NCBI GenBank assembly: GCA_964554185.1
Contig: CAZKNJ010000004.1
Location: forward strand, 10,486 to 74,485
Length of the DNA stretch: 64,000 bases
Source: CAZKNJ01 sp964554185
GTDB lineage: Bacteria > 4484-113
Direction of reading: 5' to 3'
Each line of letters opens with the position of its first letter. Positions within the stretch are counted from its first letter, which is position 1. Shown here one piece after another: positions 43,471 to 51,245 of the stretch. A model generated the notes under the pieces. That model did not search any database. It worked only from the letters and a program-made list of their open reading frames with translations, and was not told the origin of the DNA. A program made the position numbers and the translations under genes.

Positions 43471-44814
43471 TTAGACGACGCCCTGATCCATCATCGCGTT
43501 GGCGACCTTTAGGAAGCCGGCGATGTTGGCGCCGTTGACATAGTTGCCCGGCGTGCCATAGGCCTCGGCGGTCTCAAAGCACGCCTTGTGGATTGAAATC
43601 ATGATGTTGTGGAGCTTCTCGTCCACTTCGTTGCGCGTCCAGGAAGTGTGCCCCGCGTTCTGCGCCATCTCCAGGCCGCTGGTGGCCACGCCGCCGGCGT
43701 TGGCCGCCTTGCCCGGGCCGTAGAGGATCTTCTTCGCGACGAAGTGCTCAACGCCTTCCGGCACCGTGGGCATATTGGCGCCCTCGCTGACGACAAACAC
43801 GCCGTTCTTGACCAGCGCTTTGGCGTCGTCCACCGAAACCTCGTTCTGGGTGGCGCTGGGGAAGGCGCACTGCGCACCCTCAACCTGCCACACGCCGGTG
43901 CCTTCGTGGAACTCGCACTTGTACTTCGCGGCATACTCCTTGATGCGGCCGCGCTTGACGTTCTTCAGCTCCATCACGTACGCGAGCTTCTCCTCGTTGA
44001 TACCATCGCGGTCAACAATGAAGCCAGCGGAGTCGGAGAGGGTGATGCATTTCCCGCCGAGGTGGCTGACCTTCTCCACGGTGTACTGCGCGACGTTGCC
44101 GGAGCCGGAGACCAGGCAGGTCTTGCCTTTGACGCTGTCGCCGCGGGTGCGCAGCATTTCCTCCGCGAAGTACACCGCGCCGTAGCCGGTGGCCTCCGGG
44201 CGGATGAGGCTGCCGCCCCACGCCAGGCCCTTGCCGGTCAACACGCCCTCAAAGCGGTTGACGATGCGCTTGTACTGGCCGAACAGGAAGCCGATCTCGC
44301 GCCCGCCCACGCCGATATCGCCGGCGGGGATGTCGGTGCGGCCGCCGATGTGGCGGAAGAGCTCCGTCATGAAGCTCTGGCAGAAGCGCATAACCTCTCT
44401 ATCGGACTTGCCCTTGGGGTCGAAGTCGGAGCCGCCCTTGCCGCCGCCGATGGGGATGGTGGTCAAAGCGTTCTTGAAAACCTGCTCAAATCCCAGGAAC
44501 TTGAGAATGCCCAGATTTACTGTAGGGTGGAAACGCAATCCGCCCTTGTACGGGCCGATCGCGCTGTTGAATTCCACGCGGAAACCGCGGTTAACCTGAA
44601 CACGCCCCTCATCGTCCGTCCAGGGCACACGGAACAGAATCACGCGCTCCGGCTCCACGATGCGCTCGAGAATCCGCGCTTCTTTGTATTCCGGGTGCCG
44701 TTCCAGCGCCAACTCCAGCGATTCCACGACCTCGCGTACGGCCTGGTGGAACTCCTTTTCGCCGGGATTCTTGGCGATTAAGCCCTCCATGAAGGAGTCA
44801 ACCCACTGTGACAT
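43471..44814 (-). CDS. gdhA: Glutamate dehydrogenase, NADP-type, second copy
   Basis: A 447-residue hexameric glutamate dehydrogenase of the long biosynthetic type. The ATG at 44814 has GGAGG nine bases upstream and starts MSQWVDSFMEGLIAKNPGE as in GdhA; a TTG start five codons upstream is rejected. Motifs are GPYKGGLRFHPTVNLGILKF, IGGGKGGSDFDPKGKSD and the nucleotide-binding GSGNVAQYTVEK. It would assimilate ammonium into glutamate. It has a recognisable promoter upstream and a structured terminator. Confidence 0.94.
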   Translation of the reverse strand: MSQWVDSFMEGLIAKNPGEKEFHQAVREVVESLELALERHPEYKEARILERIVEPERVILFRVPWTDDEGRVQVNRGFRVEFNSAIGPYKGGLRFHPTVNLGILKFLGFEQVFKNALTTIPIGGGKGGSDFDPKGKSDREVMRFCQSFMTELFRHIGGRTDIPAGDIGVGGREIGFLFGQYKRIVNRFEGVLTGKGLAWGGSLIRPEATGYGAVYFAEEMLRTRGDSVKGKTCLVSGSGNVAQYTVEKVSHLGGKCITLSDSAGFIVDRDGINEEKLAYVMELKNVKRGRIKEYAAKYKCEFHEGTGVWQVEGAQCAFPSATQNEVSVDDAKALVKNGVFVVSEGANMPTVPEGVEHFVAKKILYGPGKAANAGGVATSGLEMAQNAGHTSWTRNEVDEKLHNIMISIHKACFETAEAYGTPGNYVNGANIAGFLKVANAMMDQGVV

Positions 44815-44893
44815 TCGGAAGACCTCCAAATAGATGATGTAGTGTTTTCCCTTACTCCTGCACCCGACCGCTGCGCGGACCGGGCGGGAACTG

Positions 44894-44922
44894 AGTTTAG
44901 CACAGGACGGCGGGATTGGCTA
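44894..44922 (-). promoter_or_regulatory. Promoter of gdhA
   Basis: On the minus strand TAGCCA (44917-44922), a 17-base spacer and TAAACT (44894-44899), with TGC just before the -10 (extended type). The leader is about 75 nt. Confidence 0.55.
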
Positions 44923-45168
44923 GTAAGTGAAGCAGGTAATTTGTGAATAATCTCACATCCTCGCCACTCCCACCTTACAGGGAAGTATTACAGATGCAGC
45001 GGCAGCTGGGCCAAGCCGCTGCTTACCTGGAAAACACCATAATCACGCTGCTGGTGAAGCGGTTCACTCTTGGGGTCTGGCTATGGCCTGCGCCGCGCCT
45101 TTCTGCACTCCCTGCTGCAGGCTGGCTCGCGAGTTGGCTGCCCAGCGGCACCTGCTCCGTCCCTTCTG
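44923..45168. other. Intergenic stretch between divergent genes
   Basis: Most of the 374 bases between gdhA and the YvyF-like gene. Apart from the two promoters at its edges I see no gene, repeat or strong structure. The open frame that runs through it on the plus strand has no start signal. Confidence 0.5.
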
Positions 45169-45177
45169 TGATAAAAT
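45169..45177 (+). promoter_or_regulatory. Extended -10 promoter of the YvyF-like gene
   Basis: TGATAAAAT, an extended -10 with TAAAAT at 45172-45177, eleven bases before the ATG. The leader would be about five nucleotides. Confidence 0.5.
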
Positions 45178-45188
45178 CCTACAGGGCG

Positions 45189-45614
45189 ATGAAGCAGTTC
45201 ATACCCTGCGCAAAATGCGGCAAGCTGTTTTCGGCGGAGACGCCGGAGCAGACGCTGTGCACGACGTGCCGCTCCAGCGCCGCCGGGGCCGTCACCGAAA
45301 CCGTGGCGCTGGAACGCTGCCGCTCCTACATCCGCAGCCTGGACGCCGAGGGCAAGCTGGTGACCGTACTGGAGGTGGCCGAGGCCGTCGGCGTCCCCGA
45401 TGATGTGGTGATGCGGTTTATCAAGGATGGCCTTATCAGCACGCTTTCGTTCAACGACCCGCGGGTACGGGCGTTTCTGCTCAAGCGTGAGCAGGAGAGG
45501 GCGCGCGAGAAGGCCAAGGAGCTGGCGCAGGCGACAGAGGAAAAGGAGCCCCCGAGGGAGGAGCCCCGGGGCCGCGGTTTCCACATTTACGACGAAGAAG
45601 AAGAAGAGCAGTAG
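45189..45614 (+). CDS. YvyF-like flagellar-operon zinc-ribbon protein
   Basis: A 141-residue protein. It opens with a zinc ribbon (CAKCGKLFSAE...CTTCRSS), then a helical segment and an HTH-like EVAEAVGVPDDVVMRFIKDGLI, the layout of the YvyF/TIGR03826 proteins found beside flgM and flgK in Gram-positive flagellar operons. The C-terminus is a charged coiled stretch ending in DEEEEEQ. The flagellin and FliD genes a few kilobases downstream support a flagellar link. Confidence 0.75.
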   Translation: MKQFIPCAKCGKLFSAETPEQTLCTTCRSSAAGAVTETVALERCRSYIRSLDAEGKLVTVLEVAEAVGVPDDVVMRFIKDGLISTLSFNDPRVRAFLLKREQERAREKAKELAQATEEKEPPREEPRGRGFHIYDEEEEEQ

Positions 45615-45653
45615 GCCGCGCCGCTGCCATCGCCCGGGTTAAGGAGTAACCGG

Positions 45654-46205
45654 ATGATTGACGCGCCCCAATGTGCGCGACCCGCCGCGATCCACGCGAG
45701 TTCGCGCGGCCGGCGGCGCAGCGACCCCTACGGAGATACACGCGCGCTTCGCGCCGCCCGGGCACAGCGCGCATCCGAGGCCCGGCGGGGCTGGGAGCGG
45801 ATGTTACTGGACATGGCGTCCACCAGCGGGCGTGAACGGATGAGCGAGCGGTGGCGCGAGATGCAGGAATCGCTGAGGCCGCTGGAAGACGAGCTAGTGC
45901 GGCTGCAGCTTCTTCCTCCGCGGGAGCTTCCCGCAGACGAGCCGGGCAAGCCAGCCGAGCAACCGCAGGACGCACCACGGCCTCCATCCCTTGCCCCGGC
46001 TGAAGCCTTCGCCGCTCTGGAGTTTGGTGCAGCGCTGTATAGGATTGCCGGCGAGCAGGCAGACGGCGTGCTCGCTCTGCGGGCTGTGCTGCAGCGGCAA
46101 CGGCAACAACAGCTCCTGGCGCTGCTACAGGCAGCGGCGGCTGCTTCACGCGGCGCTTATACCAGTCCGTCAGCATCCTCCGCCGCCATCTCCTTGTTGG
46201 CCTGA
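45654..46205 (+). CDS. Protein of unknown function, possibly flagellar
   Basis: A 183-residue, Ala/Arg/Leu-rich protein with AAGGAG ten bases before the ATG and 39 bases after the YvyF-like gene. The first 45 residues are basic and probably disordered, followed by helices (ERWREMQESLRPLEDELVRL) and a Pro-rich linker. In typical flagellar operons this place holds FlgM or FlgN, but sequence similarity is not evident. The frame could be overpredicted given the high GC. Confidence 0.5.
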   Translation: MIDAPQCARPAAIHASSRGRRRSDPYGDTRALRAARAQRASEARRGWERMLLDMASTSGRERMSERWREMQESLRPLEDELVRLQLLPPRELPADEPGKPAEQPQDAPRPPSLAPAEAFAALEFGAALYRIAGEQADGVLALRAVLQRQRQQQLLALLQAAAAASRGAYTSPSASSAAISLLA

Positions 46206-46225
46206 CCGGCGGCGGCCCAGTGCCC

Positions 46226-46234
46226 TGCTATAAT
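46226..46234 (+). promoter_or_regulatory. Extended -10 promoter of pyrD
   Basis: TGCTATAAT with a perfect TATAAT (46229-46234), eleven bases before the ATG and no ribosome site. The leader should be only a few bases. Confidence 0.6.
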
Positions 46235-46245
46235 CCCAGCTCGAC

Positions 46246-47172
46246 ATGAAGGACGAGGGCTCAAGCGCGTCGTTGCGGGTTTCGCAGGGGAAGCTCTCCT
46301 TTGCCAATCCGGTGCTGCTGGCATCGGGCTGCGCGTCCTTCGGTGAGCCGTTTGAAGGGCTAACTCAATTGGCGCGTGTGGGGGCGCTCGTGACCAAAGC
46401 GGTGACCGCCAATCCACGTGCCGGCAATGCGCCGGTGCGCATCCTCGAGACGCCCGGCGGAATGATGAACTGCATCGGCCTGCAAAACCCCGGCGTGGAC
46501 GCCTTTGCCTCCGACATTCTGCCCCGTCTGCGGCAGTCCGGCGTTACCATCATCGTGAATGTAGCCGGCCACAGCGAAGAGGAGTATGAGAGCGTCGTGC
46601 AGCAGCTGGAAGCCGAGGAAGGCATCTACGCCTATGAGATCAACCTTTCTTGCCCCAACGTGGATGGCGGAACGGTTTTTGCCACTGACCCGGTGCTGTT
46701 CGGGCGGGTATGCGAACGCCTGCGACGCGTCACCGAGCGCAGGCTGATGCCGAAGCTGTCACCCGAAGCCGGCGACCTCGCGCCCTACGGGCTGATTGCG
46801 CTCGGCGCGGGAATGGATGGCGTGACGGTCTGCAATACCCATCCGGCAATGGCGCTGGATTGGCGCACGGGCAGGAGCAAGCTAGCACGTCCGGTGGCGG
46901 GACTGTCGGGCCCGGCGCTGAAGCCCATTACGCTGCATAAGGTCCGGCAGGTGGCGGCGGCGGTGCCAGAGCTGCCCATCATCGCTTCCGGCGGGGCAAC
47001 TTGCGCCACCGATGTGGTTGAGTTCATTCGCGCGGGCGCGCTGGCGGTGGAGTTCGGCACCGCGCTGTTCCACGATCCGGCTCTGCCTGAGAAGATCGTC
47101 GGCGAACTGCCGAAGCTGCTGGCGGAGTGTAGAGTGGAATCACCCGACGACCTGCGCGGAAGGCTGGGATAG
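46246..47172 (+). CDS. pyrD: Dihydroorotate dehydrogenase, class 1B type catalytic subunit
   Basis: A 308-residue FMN enzyme oxidising dihydroorotate to orotate in pyrimidine synthesis. Motifs are LSFANPVLLASGCASFG, ILETPGGMMNCIGLQNPG, the catalytic-Cys loop INLSCPNVDGG, and the FMN phosphate site IIASGGATCATDVVEFI with GALAVEFGTALF. The 1B form normally pairs with a PyrK electron-transfer subunit, which is not nearby. Confidence 0.93.
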   Translation: MKDEGSSASLRVSQGKLSFANPVLLASGCASFGEPFEGLTQLARVGALVTKAVTANPRAGNAPVRILETPGGMMNCIGLQNPGVDAFASDILPRLRQSGVTIIVNVAGHSEEEYESVVQQLEAEEGIYAYEINLSCPNVDGGTVFATDPVLFGRVCERLRRVTERRLMPKLSPEAGDLAPYGLIALGAGMDGVTVCNTHPAMALDWRTGRSKLARPVAGLSGPALKPITLHKVRQVAAAVPELPIIASGGATCATDVVEFIRAGALAVEFGTALFHDPALPEKIVGELPKLLAECRVESPDDLRGRLG

Positions 47173-47183
47173 CAAGCTACAAG

Positions 47184-47209
47184 AAAGCGGAGCCTCCCTG
47201 CTCCGCTTT
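47184..47209. terminator. Bidirectional terminator between pyrD and fliD
   Basis: AAAGCGGAGC (47184-47193) and GCTCCGCTTT (47200-47209) form a perfect stem with a six-base loop. The terminal A/T pairs give a short U-run on either strand. Confidence 0.65.
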
Positions 47210-47260
47210 CCGCCCGGTTAAGGGCGTATCCTCATCCCGCCGAAGCAGGTGGGGAGTCTG

Positions 47261-50200
47261 CTAGCCGCTTGAAGTACTGCTTTGATTGCCTGCGGCCGCG
47301 ATTGTCGCCGCGAGGTATGCTTCCACGTATTGGGAAATGTTACTTATCTTCGCCAGTTGCGTTTCCAGCGAGACAAACTGGTTGCGCAGCCGGGTCTCGT
47401 AGGTTGACAGGCTCTCCTCGGCGCGGCTGATGGAGTCCTGATAGTTTAGTATCTGCTTATCAAACGCGCCGCCGGTGCGCAGCCGCTCAAATATGGCGCC
47501 TTGAATGCCCGTCTGGTTCTGCACATACTTGCGCGTCCGCGCGGCGGTGCCCCCGTACACAAACGGGTCAATGCCCAGGTAGGAGCCCGGCTGGACGCCC
47601 AGCCGGGTGAGCAGCGAATCACCGCCGTAGGATAGGTCGGAGAAAGAAATTTCCGCCGAGCGGTCAGTGCGGGTGGAGGTGAAGTTCAGCAAGTAGTTGG
47701 CGTCGTAGTACGGCAGGATGCTGTTACCCAGACCGGCTTCCGCCAGCGCCGAGCTGATGCGGTTGAGCACAGTAGATGCGTTGTAGGCTCCAGGAGTGAA
47801 GCGCACTTCCGCAGTAGTGCCGCTGCCGTCGCCGACGGTGAAGCGCAGGCTGGTGCCCACGGAGATGCCGCCCGAGAGGTCGGCGCTGCCGGTGGCGGTG
47901 ACGCGGCTCTGCACCGCGGTGGCGAAGAGCTTGTACACATCGTCGGCATTGTCGCTCAGAGCGCTCAGCAACACCTGATTGCCGCGCAGGCTCGCTTCCA
48001 GTATTCCGCGGTCGGTGGTCGTCGACAGCAACATGCCTCTGTTCTCGCGGGCCTCGTCCGCACTCGCGCCAACGCTGGAGGTGGTCATTCCAAGCTGGGC
48101 GATTGAGCGGTAGGCCCCCTCGTTGCTCACGAGGCCGAGTATCATCTCGCGGATCTTCCGCGCGATAGCGCGCATGCCGGAGTCGCGCGAGACGAAGTCG
48201 CGCTGGCGGAGCTCGTTGCGCCGCGTGTTGTACGCGTCTATCTCGTCCAGCGACATCGTCGCCAGCGCGTCGTCGTCCAGCGGCACCAGCTCTTCGCGCT
48301 CGCTTTTCGTCAGCGGCGGCTGGTTCACCAGGTCTATCGCCGTGTTGTACTCCACTATGAAGTCCAGCAGCGCGGTAATGGCCTTCTCGGTGTCCGCCGC
48401 CACGTCAACCGTGACGGGGCTGGAGGTGGCTCCCTGGAGGTTGAAGGTCACACCACCTACGATGTCGCTTACCGTGTTGGTCGCGCGGGTGTATTCCACG
48501 TCGTCAACTGTGAACACCGCGTCCTGGCGCTCGCTGCCGACATCCCATGAATACGCGGTGTAGGGCAGCAGGCGCATCGCGGCGAGGAAGCTGCTCGTGT
48601 CGGTCGCAGAGCCAACCTTGATCTGTGTGGCCGTCGGGTTCTTGCTGAGATCCTGGCGCAAGACGAACTTGTCGGCAGCCTCGTCGTATGACGCAATGAC
48701 GCCGGCCTGCGAGCGGTTGATGCGGTCAATAACATTGTTGAGGCTGTCCACTCCGGCGTCCACATAGATGGCAACCCCGTTGATGGTGAAGACGCCGGAA
48801 GTGGGGGTGACGGTCAGGCCGCCTTCGGAGAGGGGCACGGTGGGGCTGGCTTTGCGGTCGGACTGCCCGGCGATGGCGTATCCGCCCGCGTCGTCCGTCA
48901 CCCCGAGTATGGTCCACAGATTGCTGGTGTTGCCCGCGCCGCCGAAAGTGAAGCCGGAGGAGCTGTTGTCGTTGCGCTCCATGACGAAGCGGTTCAGCGC
49001 GCCGTCGTAGCGGATAGTCACACCCGCGCCGCTGGAGTTAATCTGCGCCATCACCTCGTGCACCGTGGTGGCAGTGACATCACCCACGGTGATGGACACG
49101 CCGTTAATCACCAGAGTGCCGTCGGTATGATTGCCGGGGCTGGCGGAGGAGTTCTGCGGAGTGAGGGCGAAGCCCGCAGTGGCTAGCGATGCGTATATGT
49201 CTATCGGGGGAACCTTGGTGGTTGGCGAGGATGCGATGTTAGCGGCACCGAAGCGCACGGAACTCATCGCAGGGCTGGTGTTGAGCACGTCGTACTTGCC
49301 CGTGATGGCGACAGCGACGCCGTTCCCCGGTGACAGCGCGTTGACCGTAGCGCCGATAATGAGGCGCGTAGTGTTTGTATTGTCCACACCGGTCGCCGCC
49401 GTCCTGACGGTTGCGCCACCAGTAGTCTGCTGGGTCGCCGTCATCGTGTAGTGGGCGTTACTGGAAGACGCCGCAAACGTGTTGGTGCCGTCGTCCGTTG
49501 AGCTCTGGAGGTCCGTCGCGCCGATGGAAAACAGCGTATCCAGTATTCCGCCCAGGCCGTCAATCGCGCGGACGTCGCGGCCGCCGGCGTTCGCCTGTAT
49601 CTCCAGCCGGTAGCTGCCAGACACGGAGACCAGCTGCGCCGTGACCGTCGGCACCTGCGCATTTATTGCGTCCACGAGGTCCTGCACCGACGAATCCGCG
49701 CTCAGCCCCTGGATGAGGATGAACTCCTGCGAGCCGGCGCCGTCGGGGTCTATCGCCAACTGGTTAAACACGGTGATGCCGTAGGAGCCCAGAGTGTTGC
49801 TGGGGTCAAGGACAGTGGTTGAGCCGTAGAGCCGCCCAGCCTTGCCCTGGGTGCCCGAAATGAAGTACTTGCCGGTGACCTCCACCGCGAAGGGGCCGGT
49901 GGTAATCACCTGGGCGGTCTGGGCCGCGCCTGCGCGCGTGGTGATGAAGCTCCCGGCGGCGAAGCTGGTGGTGTTGGGCCCACCGTCCACGAAGCTCAGG
50001 CTGATGGCGGTCTGCGAAGCTCCGCCAGCGCTGTCGGTGAGCACCAGCCGTCCGCTGTCCAGCGTCAGCGTGGCGTTGGTGTACGCGCCGTTGACGCCCG
50101 CGAGGAACTGCGCCAGCGTGGTGCCGGTGACGCCGTAGGTGAAATCGTAGGTGCCGGTGCCGCCGTTGATCAGCGAGCCGTCCGGGTTGGTGCCGGTGAT

Positions 50201-51136
50201 GCGGATGATGTCGCCGCTGTCCAGCGTGCCGGTTATCTGGTCAAGGGTGGCGATATCGGTGGCGCCGGTGGCGGGTGCGCCGCCTACCGTGTATGTCTTT
50301 GTATTGGTTAGCTGCTGCGCCACCGCGCCGGCGCCCGCGCGCGCATTGCCTGCGCCGATGGTAAGCGTGCTACCGGAGTAGTCGTTGTCGTGGAACTGGA
50401 TGCCGTAAGGCAAGACGGTGGTGTTGAAGGTGATGTCGCCCGCCACGGTGGGATCGGCCTCGGTGAGGACAATCTCGCCACGCTGGCCGATGGAAGCGGT
50501 AACTTCCCCCTGGAAAACCGACGTAATCGTCTGCGCCAGCCGCCCCAGAGTGTCGGTGGTGTCGCCCGCAAAGGTGAACGTGCCCGAAACCGCGGTGCTG
50601 TCTTTGAGGTTGCCGGAGATGGTAATGGTGTCGCCGGCGGTGATGGTGGCGGAGCCGATGCCCGCCTGCACCGTGTCCTTGATGAGCGTGCTCGTGGTGG
50701 CGCCGCGCGTCTGGTAGGTGCCGTTCACCGTAATGGAGTTGATGCCTGCCGTATTGGTGGGCGGCAGGTACACGCTGCGCGTGATCAGATTCCCGCTCAC
50801 GCCCGAGGATACCCGTGAAGCGCGGGCTAGCTGGGAAACGGTAATGCTGTGCGACCCGATGGAAGCGCCGACTCCGCCGGTGGCGGACACCAGATTGTCC
50901 GCAGACGAAGTGACCAGGCGGCTGTTGAAAGTGGCCTCCAGCGTGAGGTTGAACAGCATGTTGTTGAACCGCAGAAGCTGCGAGTTCACCGACTGGACGA
51001 CCGACCGGTTGAACACCAGGTTGTCGCGCGCCTGCTCCATCGCCTGGATGGGGCCGCGCCGCAGCTGCACGAGCTCTGAAATGATCGCGTTTGCGTCAAT
51101 CCCTGATTGCAGTCCAAGGAACTGAATGGTTCCCAT
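47261..51136 (-). CDS. fliD: Flagellar filament cap / hook-associated protein 2 (FliD), giant form
   Basis: A 1291-residue protein; most FliD proteins are 400-700. The ATG at 51136 has AGGAGG eight bases upstream. The N-terminal FliD_N domain is LGLQSGIDANAIISELVQLR, and the C-terminal FliD_C with its closing coiled coil (SISRAEESLSTYETRLRNQF) is intact. The middle is hugely expanded with strand-rich, Thr/Ser/Gly-rich modules. At least two flagellin_IN-like units are seen (VINGVSITVGDVTATTVHEV; TINGVAIYVDAG). It caps the filament and guides flagellin folding. It lies just downstream of flagellin on the same strand. Confidence 0.92.
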   Translation of the reverse strand: MGTIQFLGLQSGIDANAIISELVQLRRGPIQAMEQARDNLVFNRSVVQSVNSQLLRFNNMLFNLTLEATFNSRLVTSSADNLVSATGGVGASIGSHSITVSQLARASRVSSGVSGNLITRSVYLPPTNTAGINSITVNGTYQTRGATTSTLIKDTVQAGIGSATITAGDTITISGNLKDSTAVSGTFTFAGDTTDTLGRLAQTITSVFQGEVTASIGQRGEIVLTEADPTVAGDITFNTTVLPYGIQFHDNDYSGSTLTIGAGNARAGAGAVAQQLTNTKTYTVGGAPATGATDIATLDQITGTLDSGDIIRITGTNPDGSLINGGTGTYDFTYGVTGTTLAQFLAGVNGAYTNATLTLDSGRLVLTDSAGGASQTAISLSFVDGGPNTTSFAAGSFITTRAGAAQTAQVITTGPFAVEVTGKYFISGTQGKAGRLYGSTTVLDPSNTLGSYGITVFNQLAIDPDGAGSQEFILIQGLSADSSVQDLVDAINAQVPTVTAQLVSVSGSYRLEIQANAGGRDVRAIDGLGGILDTLFSIGATDLQSSTDDGTNTFAASSSNAHYTMTATQQTTGGATVRTAATGVDNTNTTRLIIGATVNALSPGNGVAVAITGKYDVLNTSPAMSSVRFGAANIASSPTTKVPPIDIYASLATAGFALTPQNSSASPGNHTDGTLVINGVSITVGDVTATTVHEVMAQINSSGAGVTIRYDGALNRFVMERNDNSSSGFTFGGAGNTSNLWTILGVTDDAGGYAIAGQSDRKASPTVPLSEGGLTVTPTSGVFTINGVAIYVDAGVDSLNNVIDRINRSQAGVIASYDEAADKFVLRQDLSKNPTATQIKVGSATDTSSFLAAMRLLPYTAYSWDVGSERQDAVFTVDDVEYTRATNTVSDIVGGVTFNLQGATSSPVTVDVAADTEKAITALLDFIVEYNTAIDLVNQPPLTKSEREELVPLDDDALATMSLDEIDAYNTRRNELRQRDFVSRDSGMRAIARKIREMILGLVSNEGAYRSIAQLGMTTSSVGASADEARENRGMLLSTTTDRGILEASLRGNQVLLSALSDNADDVYKLFATAVQSRVTATGSADLSGGISVGTSLRFTVGDGSGTTAEVRFTPGAYNASTVLNRISSALAEAGLGNSILPYYDANYLLNFTSTRTDRSAEISFSDLSYGGDSLLTRLGVQPGSYLGIDPFVYGGTAARTRKYVQNQTGIQGAIFERLRTGGAFDKQILNYQDSISRAEESLSTYETRLRNQFVSLETQLAKISNISQYVEAYLAATIAAAGNQSSTSSG

Positions 51137-51156
51137 AGGAGCCACCTCCTAGATAT

Positions 51157-51164
51157 TTATCGGC
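51157..51164 (-). promoter_or_regulatory. Sigma-28-like -10 box before fliD
   Basis: GCCGATAA on the minus strand, 20 bases before the fliD ATG. The -35 part at the standard 11-base spacing is poor (TGCCCTTA). The predicted start would fall at the ribosome site, so the leader would be very short. Confidence 0.5.
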
Positions 51165-51185
51165 AACGCGCGCGTTAAGGGCAGC

Positions 51186-51215
51186 GCCGGCAGGCCGTGG
51201 GCTCGGCCTGCCGGC
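51186..51215 (-). terminator. Stem-loop between flagellin and fliD
   Basis: GCCGGCAGGCC (51186-51196) and GGCCTGCCGGC (51205-51215), a perfect 11-bp stem. It lies downstream of flagellin on the minus strand. A weak T-run suggests termination or 3'-end protection of the abundant flagellin mRNA. A second small palindrome (GCCTCGGTCGAGGC) sits at 51229-51242. Confidence 0.55.
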
Positions 51216-51245
51216 ATATCCCTGAAGCGCCTCGGTCGAGGCTGC

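Noticed and set aside
43609..44781. 390-codon plus-strand frame opposite gdhA
   Set aside because: The conserved glutamate dehydrogenase occupies the other strand; the shadow has no start signal and no domain.
44943..45188. N-terminal extension of the YvyF-like protein
   Set aside because: The zinc ribbon starts at the ATG at 45189, which follows an extended -10 box; the extension has no ribosome site and no conserved character.
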